Shown here one piece after another: positions 25,291 through 36,201 of a stretch of DNA of 64,000 nt (the first letter of the stretch is position 1; each line of letters starts with the position of its first letter). Source of the DNA: Mercurialis annua. Taxonomy: Eukaryota; Streptophyta; Magnoliopsida; Malpighiales; Euphorbiaceae. The translations under genes were made by a program, and so were the position numbers. Location of the stretch: contig NC_065572.1 in the NCBI RefSeq assembly GCF_937616625.2, forward strand, positions 57,213,653 to 57,277,652, in the 5' to 3' direction. The notes under the pieces were generated by a model. The model ran no database searches. It saw nothing but the letters and a program-made list of their open reading frames with translations, and had not been told where the DNA came from.

Positions 25291-26790
25291 CTATTGATTT
25301 AATTGCAATCTATTGATTTTTTCTTAGTCCTAATTTATCGAATAATAATTTTCTATTTAAATTTATTATTTTACAATAATTTTATTAGATCCGCTTTAGT
25401 CTAACTGTTATTATTTGAACTTGATTCTAATATCCTTGATTTATTTCTCGCACTTATATTTTGTGACATCTTACTTGATACTTTTAAAAGTACAGATACT
25501 ACAAATTGTCACGTAAGAGCAATTAAATTAATTTTATTAAATTGGATAGATATTCAGTAACTTTATCAAATGAATTTTTTTTTTAATTAAAGGAGGGAGA
25601 GCGTTTGTGTGAGGATTCAAACTCACGACTTATCAGTTTACTGCTCAGCGCTTATAACATTTGAGGTATATCTTATTGGTGTCAAATTGAAATATATTTA
25701 TAATTTTTGAAATATTTGGATAAGTTTTTTAAAAGTCTGAAAAAAATTGGGTTGGACACCATCATAACTAATTTTAATCCCTGAAGGCTGAAACAATTTG
25801 AATTATATTGTGAATTTTTTTATTTGTTAATCATTGTATTCGACTTTATTAAGAGAAAACCGTCAACTAACAGCTAAGCAAAACAGGCAAAAGAAAAACC
25901 AAACACTATAAATAAAATTAATTGAATTGCGTCAAATTAAAGTTGGAAATTGGACTGAAGTTGTTTATTTATGCTTATAATTATAGATTGTGTTTGTTTT
26001 AATTATCTTGTACAGACATGTCTCTATTATATTAATCAAGATTCTTGATGAAGCACTAAAACATTTTGATAGCTAGACAAATCTAGTATTCAATCATGAG
26101 TGTTGACTGATCATGACCAAGTCTTAATGATATATTATGAAGATAATGAGAAGATTATACTATAAATTATGTGTAAGAAAATCTAATAATTAAGGAATCA
26201 GAATATATATCAGCTAAACAGTTCTGGTCATTCATATTTCGACAAATAATTTGATATAATAATTTAAAACCTTAAAAATTAATTGCACGGTTTTGTCTCA
26301 TTTTTTACTGTTTTTTTGTAAAATAAATATTTGAAATTATTATTAATGCAAAAATTTAAATAATTATGTGATATTTTAATGTTATTTATTTATTTGTAAT
26401 ATATATTGTGCAGCTAATGTTTTATCAGACTTTAAAAAGTAGGAATGTACAACAAACTAAACCGACCAAAAAATTAAATTGTTCTGAATTAAAAAAAATT
26501 AATTTCCCTTTTTTTAAAATATTTAATTTTTTTGGTTGGAATCGATTTGTAATTTTTAAAAGAAATCAAAAAACAGTAATAATATACTATCAATATATAA
26601 CAGTTTCTTATAAAAAAAACTTATTAATTTTTCATGTATAATATATTAGTATTTTCTCTATATTTGATTTTCAGTTTTAATATTTTTTGAAATTAAAATA
26701 TTCAAACAACTATTGTGTATTGATTTTAAATTAGATGGAATTAAAACCAGCCTTTCTACGGTTCCGGTCCGGTTTTGACCTGACCTCTAC
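25291..26790. other. AT-rich upstream region of germin-like gene 1
   Basis: No gene. A tRNA-like box B on the reverse strand (GAGTTTGAATCC, about 25613-25624), with CGCTGAGCAGTAAAC and an ATAAGCG block nearby, suggests a SINE relic at about 25595-25680. Confidence 0.4.
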
Positions 26791-26797
26791 TAACAGG

Positions 26798-26806
26798 TAT
26801 ATAAAT
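26798..26806 (+). promoter_or_regulatory. TATA box of germin-like gene 1
   Basis: TATATAAAT lies 85-93 bp before the ATG at 26891; a second TATAAAT at 26815-26821 is closer and less likely. Confidence 0.6.
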
Positions 26807-26890
26807 TCTAGACCTATAAATGTGTAAATATTCATAAACTGAAAACATCTCGCCCCATTGTAGTAGAATATCAAATTTTATTTTTGAGTT

Positions 26891-27835
26891 ATGTCTACCA
26901 AAAGTAGCATTGTATTATTTGCAGCACTTGTTTTTAGTTTCTCCCTTGCTGCTGCATCAGACATTAGTCCTCTCCAAGATTTCTGTGTGGCAAACTCCAC
27001 TAGCCAAGGTAATAAATAATATTATCTTAGATAAAAAAAGTCTACATATTCACATAATTATAATGTAAATTTTAAATGTTTAGATATATAATCGAGTCGA
27101 GTGGATTCGAACTCGATTCTCAATTATTTTAAAGTTTTTGAGTTCGAACCCATCATGTTATAGTCGAGTTTCAAATTTCAAATTTTAAAGCTCCAATCGA
27201 GTTTGAGTTTTACAGTATTTCGACTCGCCTCGAATATAATAAAAGTATACACATACTTAAATTTCTTTCTTTTTATGATTAAAATGGTGTGGTTGGCAGT
27301 GCTAGTGAATGGACTGTCATGCAAGGATCCAAAGCTAGTGGAAGCAAATGATTTCTTCTTGGGAGGGCTACACATAGCAGGCAACACATCGAACCCAGTA
27401 GGTTCAAGAGTGACTCCCGTCGCAGCAACTCAATTACCAGGACTCAACACTCTTGGCATTTCCATGGCTCGTGTAGATTATGCGCTAACCGGTATGAATC
27501 CTCCGCACACGCACCCACGAGCTACCGAAATCCTGACCGTTCTAGAGGGTACACTTGAAGTAGGGTTTGTAACATCTAACCCCGAAAATCGGCTTATTAT
27601 GAAAGTTATTAACAAAGGCGACGTGTTTGTATTTCCGGTTGGTTCGATTCATTTCCAGAGAAATGTCGGACAATGTAACGCGGTTGCTATTGTTGCTCTA
27701 AGTAGCCAAAACCCGGGCGTAATCACAATCGCTAACGCAGTTTTCGGCTCGAAGCCTGACATCTTATCGGATATTCTTGGAAAAGCTTTTCAAGTTGACA
27801 AGAATATTGTTGCTCAACTTCAAGCGAAGTTTTGA
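26891..27835 (+). CDS. Germin-like protein 1 (cupin), 217 aa, two exons
   Basis: A secreted cell-wall cupin. Exons are 26891-27008 and 27300-27835; the joins CCAAG|GTAATA and GGCAG|TGCTAG keep the frame and give 217 residues. Residues 1-23 are a signal peptide, followed by the conserved Cys pair (DFCVAN and SCKDPK). The first cupin box has the metal ligands in [10 protein letters not shown] (two His and Glu), and the second in [16 protein letters not shown] (His). All four ligands for a Mn-type site are present. Germins and relatives act as oxalate oxidase or superoxide dismutase; which applies here cannot be read from sequence. A polyadenylation-like AATAAA lies at 27878-27883. Its 291-nt intron contains a repeat. 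Confidence 0.95.
27080..27235. repeat. TCGAGT-rich repeat in the intron of germin-like gene 1
   Basis: Repeated words such as GTCGAGTGGATTCGAACTCG and CGAGTTTGAGTTTTACAG, partly inverted, resemble a common plant MITE. It accounts for most of the length difference from the 111-nt intron of germin-like gene 2. Confidence 0.4.
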
Positions 27836-27883
27836 AGAATGAGTTGGTGTATACTGCCAAGAAATTGATTATGTTTCAATAAA

Positions 27884-28849
27884 TTGAACTAGGCTTATCT
27901 TTTAATTAATATTTGATTGTGGAGTTGTCATGAGAATCATTTACATTTTCAAAATTTTGTTGTTGTTTAGAGGCTGCAGAAAAAGAATTACCAAAACTTT
28001 ATTAATTCTAAACATAAACAAACTCATTTTAGTCCAAGAGAAAAGTTAGTGTCTTTTTATGTTAGTTATGTGATTGTTTGAGTGTTGTCGAGAATTTCGT
28101 AGAGTAAAGTTGGTGTATTTTAAAATGTGCATTGATTTATATCTTATTTTTAGACCCGTCTTTTACTCGAGCGTCAAAGTTAAACCAAGACTAAGATTTG
28201 TATCATTGTATCGTGAGTTTATATTATTACTATTTTCATTTATTAAGTAACTTGTATTTTGTTATACAAGTATACCAATTTTTTAGAGCTTTTTTATATT
28301 GCTACAAATTAATTAGAATTGGCTACCTATTGGACGTCAATAGGACTCTGTGCTCACCGGTGATAATCATTGGTTAGGTATATAGTTTATATATGTTGGT
28401 TTCGGTTTGAAATACGTCTCGCTGACAGTGAGGGCACAAGTGGTTAATTTTAAGGTTTGGAAAAGTTTCTCCTGAGAAAAGAGGAAAGGAATTTCTTCTT
28501 CTTCGGAAAAAAGTGAAAGAATGGACAATTGAACAAAATGAAAAATGATATATTTTTCTAGACATTCCAACGCCTATTAATGCATTATCTTTTACCCTTT
28601 CCTTTTTTTATTCATTTTTTACACACACACATATTATATTATATTATTTTAATGTTTATATTTGAATTTTACGTCAAAATTGTTTAATTTTAACATTTTA
28701 TATTTCAGCAGTTTTTCCGTATCTTTATTTTTATTAACTACACTTTTATATTAAACCTTTCATTTAATACAAAATTCATTTAAACTCGGAAATTATTCGG
28801 AATAAATGGATATCATTTATAATAAACTTTGCACTAACATCATGATTAT
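27884..28849. other. 3' flank of germin-like gene 1
   Basis: No gene. About 28318-28385 (GGCTACCTATTGGACGTC ... TCACCGGT) is a short relic of the Tekay-like LTR block found at 46919-46960 and reversed near 15800. Confidence 0.5.
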
Positions 28850-29442
28850 TGATGGATACCGAATCCTATTGTAAATATAATGGAGCCGAGTCGCAGGAGA
28901 TCCACTCTCAGACGATACCGGACTCCCCCTGAAGACCGAAAGATATGAAGGAGATACCGAATCTCTAAGATTCGGTAACACGCTAATAAAGACCGAATCC
29001 CATATGATCCGCCAAGAGCGCGTCAGGTCCGGGATTCGGGTAAACGACTAAGTATGGAAATATTGTCCTATTCGGACACAAACACTACATATGGAAAGAT
29101 AAGCTCTACTTTAGGAAGATAAGACTATTTAGGAAGACGTTCCTAAATAGGACTCTTATCAGATTAAGGTAGATCCCGACAAATCAGGAGAATATCTACG
29201 ATACGGCCGAATCCCTACAAAGTAGGATTCACCTGCCTAATACAACTCTACTAGGTATATTCGACTACTATAAAAGGAGCACGAGGTATGCCTAGAATCA
29301 CAATTACATTCATATACTCAAAACGCTGCTCAAAGCTCTAAACTGACTTTAGCATCGGAGAGTTAATCGGACAACCACCGTCCGGTTAGCTTCTACCCTG
29401 TTTTGCAGGTTCACTCACCGGTTCAGAAGGCAGACTCCATCA
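28850..29442 (+). repeat. 5' LTR of element 2
   Basis: Starts TGATGGATACCGAATCC; contains a TATA box at 29269-29276; ends ACTCCATCA directly before the primer-binding site. Confidence 0.95.
29269..29276 (+). promoter_or_regulatory. TATA box of the element 2 LTR
   Basis: TATAAAAG about 170 bp before the LTR end; the same box recurs in the 3' LTR. Confidence 0.65.
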
Positions 29443-29444
29443 AT

Positions 29445-29462
29445 TGGCGCCGTCTGTGGGAA
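29445..29462 (+). promoter_or_regulatory. Primer-binding site of element 2
   Basis: TGGCGCCGTCTGTGGGAA begins two bases after the LTR and starts with the TGG expected opposite a tRNA CCA end. Near-identical or decayed forms follow the LTRs at 40216 and 51841. Confidence 0.8.
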
Positions 29463-29517
29463 AGGCTTAACTAAACTTCAAAAGAAGGAGCTTTTCTGAA
29501 CTCAAATACAAATCTCA

Positions 29518-32500
29518 TTGAAGAAGATGACTTCTGAAAGAGTAAACCTGAAGGATCAAACGACACAGAGAAAACGAAAAGCAACAGAACTCTCAACTCC
29601 TCCTCCAGTAACTTTTGACGGAGAGGACTTCGGAAGAATAGCTGAAGAGCACAACGAAGCTCTGGTAGTGGCCATGATTATCGAACACTGGAACGTTGAG
29701 AGAATCCTGATCGATGAAGGAAGCGCAATAAACCTAATAACAAAAAAGGCCTACGAAAGCCTAGGAGGAGACCTAGCGGAACTAAAACGAAACGCCACGC
29801 CTGTGGTAGGATTTGGGGGCTTGCCAATTAAGCCCAACGGAACAATTACACTCGATGTCAAGCTAGGAAGGACAAGGAAAAGCGAGGAATTACCTACACG
29901 GTTTAGCGTCGTAGAAATCGACCTGCCATACAACGCGATACTGGGGAGACCTTTCCTCCACGACTCAGCCGCCGTGACGAGCATAAAGGCGCTAACCATG
30001 AAGATACCGACGAAACAAGGAATTATCACGATACAAGGAAACCGAGCCGAGGCGAAAAAGTGCTACGAACAAGCAATAAAAGAATCAGGCGAAGCAATGG
30101 CAATAGAAGAAATCCTTAATCACGACATCGAAGAAAAAGAAACAGCACCCGAAGGCGAAACAAAGAAACTCCAACTCGACAAGGAAAAAAGAGTAAATCT
30201 CGGCGCAAACATGAACCCAAAGATCGAAAGCGAAATCACGGCCATGCTGAAAAACAACGTCAAAACCTTCGCTGCAAACGCATCAGAAATAGTCGAAATA
30301 GACCCCCAAGTCATTACTCATGATCTAAATGTAGCAGAAGCGGCGAACCCAGTGAAGCAAAAGAAAAGGAAGTTCTCGGAAGAAAAACAGAAAATAATCG
30401 CTGAAGAAGTAGAAAAACTGGAGAAAGCAGGATTCATACGAGAAGTCCACTACCCCGAATGGGTAGCTAACGTAGTTATCGTAAAGAAAGCCAACGGGAA
30501 AAACAGAATGTGTGTGGATTACACCGATCTAAACAAAGCGTGTCCTAAAGATAGCTACCCTTTCCCAGATATCGATCAACTCGTGGACTCTACTGCTGGA
30601 CACGCGATGTATAGCCTAGCCGACGCAGCTCAAGGCTACCACCAAATTCAGATGAAGGAGCAAGACCAGGAAAAAACTTCATTCATCACGGAAGGAGGAA
30701 CTTACTGCTACACGGCAATGCCTTTCGGCTTGAAAAATGCTGGAGCAACATACCAAAGACTTATGAATTTCATGTTCAAAGACGAGATAGGAAAGCGAGT
30801 CCAGGTGTATGTAGACGACCTAATCATCAAGAGCGAGAAGGAAGAAACCCATGCAAGAGATCTTGAAGAAACATTCAACATACTGAATAAGTTTGGAATG
30901 AAGCTGAACCCCGACAAATGCACGTTCGGCGTACAAGGCGGGAAATTCCTGGGATTCATGATATCTCAAAGAGGAATAGAGGCGAACCCCGAGAAGATCA
31001 AAGCAATTATGGACATGAAGGCACCAAGAAGCATAAATGAAGTTCAAAAACTCAACGGGCGAATCACAGCACTCGGTAGATTCATGTCTTGCTCAGCAAA
31101 AAGATGCTTGCCTTTCTTCAAAGCCCTCAAAGGAACGCAAAAATTTGAATGGAATGAAGACTGCGAGAACGCCTTTGAAGAAATAAAGAAGTTCCTCGTC
31201 ACCCCTCCATTGCTAAGCAGACCGCTGAAAGGGGAGACACTATACCTATACATCAGCACCACGCACGAGACCATCGGGACAGTGCTGGTGAGGGAAGAAG
31301 ATAATGAGATGAAGCCAATCTACTACATTAGTCGAGTCCTGAAGGGCGCGGAGACACGATACCCCGAGATCGAAAAAATGGCACTGGCCGTATTGACCAC
31401 AGCTAAAAAGCTGAGATACTACTTCCAAAGTCACAACGTTGTGGTAAGAACAAATCAACCATTGCGAAAGGCGATCCAACGACCAGAAACTTCTGGAAGA
31501 TTAGTCCACTGGTCCATCCAACTCAGCGAACACGACATAAGATACGAACCTCGTCCGACTCTGAAAGCACAAGCTTTGGCGGACTTCGTAGCAGAAATAA
31601 CTCCAACCGAGACTGGCCAACCCAAACCAGCCTTGGTATGGGAACTCCACGTAGACGGAGCGTCGAATGAAAAAGGAGCTGGAGCAGGAGCCATCCTCAA
31701 AGGACCCGAAAAAATCAGAATCGAATATGGAGTAAACATCCAATTCGCCGCCAGCAACAATGTAGCTGAGTATGAAGCCCTAATCGCAGGCCTCGGCCTC
31801 GCATTAGAAATAAGAACGGAAATCCTAAAGATCTATAGCGACTCCCAGCTGGTGGTAAATCAGGTCAAGGGAGAATATCAAGCCAAAGAAACAGGGATGA
31901 TCGAATACCTGAGTCAAGTCAAAACACAGCTCCAACAGCTGGAGGCACAAGGAGGACAATGGGAAATCATTCAAATCCCGAGAGAGGAAAACACCGAAGC
32001 CGACGCCATCGCCAAATCAGCGTCAGAACTCGGAGATCTATTCGCTAAAATGCAGTTAAAGGAAATTCTCGAATCGCCAAGCACCAGAAAAGCAGAAGTC
32101 ATGGCAATCGAGGAGGCCGACTCCTGGATGACCCCATTGATCAAATATTTAGACCGCGGCGAGTTACCAACAGACAAAGTCGAAGCCATTCGCACCATCA
32201 GAAAATCTGCCAACTACTCTTTTTATAACGGAGTTCTCTACCGAACCTCTTTGACTCATCCATGGTCTAGGTGCGTCTCGCCTCAGACAGGAGATTCCAT
32301 CTTAAAAGAAATCCACGAAGGAATATGCGGAGCACACGAAGGAGCAGTCACCATAGCGAGAAAAACAATACTCCAAGGATACTACTGGCCGACCATCAAA
32401 GAAGACGCGAAAACACTAGTCAAGAAATGTGATAAATGCCAAAGACACGACAACATCAGCCGTGTACCAGCAGTACCTCAAGGATCAATGGAAAGCCCGT

Positions 32501-33360
32501 GGCCGTTCGCCACATGGGGGATTGACATAGTTGGACCGTTTGAAACGGGAAAACACCAAGTGAAATTCCTAATTGTCGCAATAGAGCACTTCACAAAATG
32601 GGTAGAGGTAGCGCCTGTCGCAACCATCACTGCAGCCAAAGTAGAGGAATTCTTCAAGAACGAAGTAATATGCCGATTCGGCATACCCCACACTGTAATA
32701 GCAGACAACGGCAAACAATTCAATTGCAAGCGGTTCAAGGCATTTTGCAAAGGACTGATGATCAATTTGAAATTTACTTCGGTGGCGCACCCTCAGACAA
32801 ACGGAATGACAGAAGTCACCAACCGAACCATAGCACAAGGAATAAAAAAGAGACTTTCTCAGTATAAGGAGAACTGGGCAGAAGAACTATACAGCGTTCT
32901 ATGGGCATACAGAACAACTCCTAGAAAAGGAACTGGCGAAACACCTTTTAGGCTCGCCTACGGTACTGAAGCGGTAATTCCAGTAGAAATTGGCATACCC
33001 AGCATCAGGGTAAACTATCTAGAAGAAGAAACTAACGAGGCTAGAACAAGGCTATGTCTAGACCTACTAGAGGAAAGAAGGGATGAAGCGGCAGCCCGAG
33101 CCGCTACATACAAGAAGCAAGCTGCAAGATACCATAACAAAAGAATGAATTCTAGAGAATTTCAAAGAGGCGATCTAGTCTTACGAAACGCGGAAGTTGG
33201 CAGAGGAAACGCAGGAGTGAAGAAAATGCAGGCTAATTGGGAAGGCCCCTATATTATCGAAGAAGCTACTGGCAAAGGCGCATATAGACTAAAGACAATA
33301 GCTGGATCCATGGTACCCAGATATTGGAATATAGAGCACCTGAGAAAGTATTATCAATAG
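29518..33360 (+). CDS. Retrotransposon pol polyprotein, 1280 aa, gag-less
   Basis: One uninterrupted frame. After about 30 N-terminal residues comes the aspartic protease, with active site LIDEGSA (residues 64-70) and ILGRPF (about 141). Then follow reverse transcriptase (VKKANGK about 321; catalytic YVDD about 431), RNase H, and a second plant-type RNase H with HVDGAS, NVAEYEAL, SDSQLV and NTEADAIAK (about 711-840). Integrase has the HHCC finger (HEGICGAH ... CDKCQRHD, from about 932) and D-D35-E (GIDIVG, IADNG, MTEVTNR). The protease has D-E-G where D-[ST]-G is usual; the related element at 48480 has the same, so this is a lineage trait. No capsid or CCHC zinc-knuckle region precedes the protease. 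Confidence 0.96.
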   Translation: MKKMTSERVNLKDQTTQRKRKATELSTPPPVTFDGEDFGRIAEEHNEALVVAMIIEHWNVERILIDEGSAINLITKKAYESLGGDLAELKRNATPVVGFGGLPIKPNGTITLDVKLGRTRKSEELPTRFSVVEIDLPYNAILGRPFLHDSAAVTSIKALTMKIPTKQGIITIQGNRAEAKKCYEQAIKESGEAMAIEEILNHDIEEKETAPEGETKKLQLDKEKRVNLGANMNPKIESEITAMLKNNVKTFAANASEIVEIDPQVITHDLNVAEAANPVKQKKRKFSEEKQKIIAEEVEKLEKAGFIREVHYPEWVANVVIVKKANGKNRMCVDYTDLNKACPKDSYPFPDIDQLVDSTAGHAMYSLADAAQGYHQIQMKEQDQEKTSFITEGGTYCYTAMPFGLKNAGATYQRLMNFMFKDEIGKRVQVYVDDLIIKSEKEETHARDLEETFNILNKFGMKLNPDKCTFGVQGGKFLGFMISQRGIEANPEKIKAIMDMKAPRSINEVQKLNGRITALGRFMSCSAKRCLPFFKALKGTQKFEWNEDCENAFEEIKKFLVTPPLLSRPLKGETLYLYISTTHETIGTVLVREEDNEMKPIYYISRVLKGAETRYPEIEKMALAVLTTAKKLRYYFQSHNVVVRTNQPLRKAIQRPETSGRLVHWSIQLSEHDIRYEPRPTLKAQALADFVAEITPTETGQPKPALVWELHVDGASNEKGAGAGAILKGPEKIRIEYGVNIQFAASNNVAEYEALIAGLGLALEIRTEILKIYSDSQLVVNQVKGEYQAKETGMIEYLSQVKTQLQQLEAQGGQWEIIQIPREENTEADAIAKSASELGDLFAKMQLKEILESPSTRKAEVMAIEEADSWMTPLIKYLDRGELPTDKVEAIRTIRKSANYSFYNGVLYRTSLTHPWSRCVSPQTGDSILKEIHEGICGAHEGAVTIARKTILQGYYWPTIKEDAKTLVKKCDKCQRHDNISRVPAVPQGSMESPWPFATWGIDIVGPFETGKHQVKFLIVAIEHFTKWVEVAPVATITAAKVEEFFKNEVICRFGIPHTVIADNGKQFNCKRFKAFCKGLMINLKFTSVAHPQTNGMTEVTNRTIAQGIKKRLSQYKENWAEELYSVLWAYRTTPRKGTGETPFRLAYGTEAVIPVEIGIPSIRVNYLEEETNEARTRLCLDLLEERRDEAAARAATYKKQAARYHNKRMNSREFQRGDLVLRNAEVGRGNAGVKKMQANWEGPYIIEEATGKGAYRLKTIAGSMVPRYWNIEHLRKYYQ

Positions 33361-33765
33361 ATTAATTCATGGCATGTACTTATTTCCATTTTTGAAATAA
33401 AAAGGCGATTTGGCGATAAGAAGCAAATTTTATAGGCTCGCTCGAGACCTAATACATATAATTTAACAAGAATCGCTTGAATCTTAGTTAAAAAATAATT
33501 TAGACTCATCCGAGTCAAATAAATAAAAGGATCCGTTCGGACCTACAAATAAATTACACCAGCAGAAGTTTAAATTAACTTCTCAAAATAGCAAACGAGT
33601 TTAGATTAACTCTACAACTAAAGAAAAGCAATGGTCAAAAGATCATTATATTCACAGAAGCAAAATTACAAAGGATCCGCCTACGATCCAATACAAAAAA
33701 GGCGAAAGCAAAAACTAAAGCAAAAAATACAAAAAAGCGAAAAATACAAAAGAAGGAAATAAAAG
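33361..33765 (+). other. Spacer between pol and the antisense gene of element 2
   Basis: About 400 bp between the two convergent stop codons. Words such as GGATCCGTTCGGACC and GGATCCGCCTACGATCC recur, but no frame is seen. It must hold the 3' ends of both transcripts. Confidence 0.55.
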
Positions 33766-35570
33766 CTAAGCCTTCTTCAAAGCATCTTGCTTCTGCTTAT
33801 CAAGCTTCGCCTTCACCTCCTTCGCCAAAGAAGTAGGATCCAACTGATTGACTCCAGAAAGATCGACGCCAGGATTCTGCTCCCGCAGCTTTGCCCCGAT
33901 CGCCAACCGGTATTGAGTCATGACTTGGGAATAAAAGCTCCCAGAGTCACCCAATCGCCGGCGGAGACGCCCCTCTTCTTTCTTCAAATCATCCCTCTCC
34001 TTAGCGAGAGCACCTGAAGAAGACTGTAGAGACTCGACTTCCTCGGACAAAGTTCGAACCCGAGCCTCTAAAGCGGAAATCTCCCGAGTCTTGGCAGATA
34101 CGGAGGACCTCAGCTGTTGGATCAGACCAGTCGCCTCGCCAGCCTCCTCCTCCATCTTTTGTTTTTCGGAGAGCCAGGATTCGGAATCTCTCTGGAGCTT
34201 CTTCAATTGATCCACCGCATCCCTTCGGCGGCGCTCCAAAACAGCGATGGACTGGACCACCTGAGAAAGAAAGCAACAAATAAGAAAAAAGGAGAAGCAA
34301 ATCATAATATAAAACAAAAAAAAAAAAAAAAAAAAAAAAGCATACCGAAAAACCGCCGAGACAGGCGAACTCAGCCAAATTATCGCCATGCTCGCGATCA
34401 ATGGACTCAATGTCCTCTTTTATCATAATATTCTCCATGCAAGCATGAAGAATGGCGACGTTTGAAAGTCGAGGCGGATCTTGTGCGTCCGCCCAAGCCG
34501 CAAACCGAGGTGCCTCCTCGATAGACACCCCAGAAGACTTCTTCTTCTTGGGACGCTTGGCAGAAGCTCCAGCCTGGTCCTCAGCAGGACGTTTCTGACC
34601 GGCGGTAGACAACCCCTTCAGAGAAGGAGTTGATTCCTTCGAAGGAAGCAAAGGCGACTCAGAAGTCGCAGCAGGAACTTGATCGCCGGAAGCAGGACCA
34701 AGATCCACCGAATCAAGCGTTGGATCCGGTACGGCGATCGTAGACGGATTAGGAACGCCACTGGTGACCTCGCCCATATCTACAGTCATATCGACATGAA
34801 AATTGTCAAGCAAATGTTCAAGAGAAGTCGACATCCTACAAAACAAAAACATAACAACAAAAGATTAGAAAAATACCTTCTAAAGGAAGACCCGCCAAAA
34901 GTATTTCACGGCGACTCAAATACTGTTCTAAAAGAACGCTGTACTTGGGCTTATCAAAACGACAATCCGACAGCAAAGACAGGGCGAAGTCCTTCTCCCC
35001 ATCATCCAGATCAGGTACATCAGTAAGCGAAACCTTACTAGAAGTAAAACTCCGCGAAAAAGAGGAGAAAGAAGAGTGCTGAACCAAGAAAAACTTAGGG
35101 GTCCAACCCTTCAAAGAAGAAGGAAGACTAAAAAGAGATCGATTCGGTCGACCACCAGCAAAAATAAATTCCTCACCCTTTCGGCGGGAGAAAACATAAA
35201 AATAATTAAAAAGAGCAAGTGAAGGCTCCTGCATCCGAACCCTACACGATTCCATAAAAGAACAAAGAAGGCGAATCGCGTTCGGATGCAGTTGACCCAA
35301 AGGAACACCTAAATTGTGACAGACCTCTACAATTAAAGACTCTAAGGGAAACCTAAGACCCGCTAAAAGCTGTTCATGAAAAATTACTATCTTGGAGGGC
35401 GAATCGGTGCTATGATTCGCCCGATACGATTTTGCCGGTCTCAGAATAACATACGACTCAGGAAAGTTGAATTCCTCGGCATAACCGAGTATCTGCTCTC
35501 TTGACAAGGAGCTCCGGGTATATTCTAGCTCGTCACGAGCACCCTTCGCCCCCTCAGTTACTTCTGACAT
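33766..35570 (-). CDS. Antisense gene of element 2: Transposase_28-like protein, 543 aa, three exons
   Basis: Best model: exons 35570-34924, 34835-34346 and 34260-33766 (647, 490 and 495 nt), introns of 88 and 85 nt, total 544 codons in frame. The second intron is clear (TCG|GTATGC ... CTCAG|GTG, both phase 0). The first uses CA|GTATTT ... TTTGTAG|GATG and is inferred because it keeps the frame. Residues about 61-140 (HEQLLAGLRFPLESL, then LGQLHPNAIRLLCSF) match my recollection of Pfam 'putative gypsy type transposon' (Transposase_28). Residues 297-315 form a bipartite nuclear-localisation-like motif (KRPAEDQAGASAKRPKKKK), and exon 3 is a long coiled coil (380-490). A candidate TATATAA lies upstream at 35909-35915. 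Despite the family name no transposase activity is implied. Antisense frames are known in Tat elements; their role is unknown. Confidence 0.75.
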
Positions 35571-35908
35571 TTTAAAATTTTTAAAATGGGGGGGAAACAC
35601 GGAGTGATGATGAAATTAAAACTCTAAAAGATCAAAAGATAGGAAAAGACGAAGAACAAGACGAAGAACAAGAAGAACAAAAGGAATAAAATCAAAACTG
35701 AAAACTACCAAGAAATTAAATTAGCGAAAAGGTAAAATACCTCGCAAGCAAATACGCAGGATCGAAAGAAAGATAAGGAGCAACTTGAAAACGAGGAATC
35801 TTGACAGCAGAAGAAGGAAGCCCACAGAAAGTTTGAAGAAATCGAAGATTTAGCAGTTGCAGAGAAAGCAAAGGTTGAAGAAGAAAGAAAATGAAAGAAA
35901 ATGAGCAA

Positions 35909-35915
35909 TTATATA
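35909..35915 (-). promoter_or_regulatory. Candidate TATA box for the antisense gene
   Basis: TATATAA on the reverse strand, 340 bp upstream of the antisense ATG and inside the internal region, so the gene may not need the LTR promoter. Confidence 0.4.
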
Positions 35916-36189
35916 GCCTGAACCAAAGAAACTGAAAAGACGAGATCCCATAATTACAAATAAGGACCAACTAATAGCGCACGAAGACACTTGTCCTTCA
36001 TTCAGTCATAACCCTCTACTGATAAACAACACGTGGCAACGCAGAATCTTACTAAAGATGAAGCGTCGCCCACAAACATATGAAACGACTCGCCCGGAAT
36101 ATAAAACGACTCGCCCGTATAAAAGAACTCAGCTCCAAAAGAGCTAAAATCCACTAAGGCATAAATGCCAAACTACTTCAGCTCACTTG

Positions 36190-36201
36190 CGGGGGGGCTA
36201 A
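36190..36201 (+). promoter_or_regulatory. Polypurine tract of element 2
   Basis: CGGGGGGGCTAA abuts the 3' LTR start TGATGG at 36202; it is the expected second-strand primer site. Confidence 0.75.

Noticed and set aside
29751..32838. Several reverse-strand frames of 60-100 codons in pol
   Set aside because: They are shadows of the intact pol frame on the other strand.
34836..34876. A 41-nt GT-AG intron in the antisense gene of element 2
   Set aside because: It is far shorter than normal plant introns and shifts the frame into an early stop; the 88-nt intron from 34923 keeps the frame.
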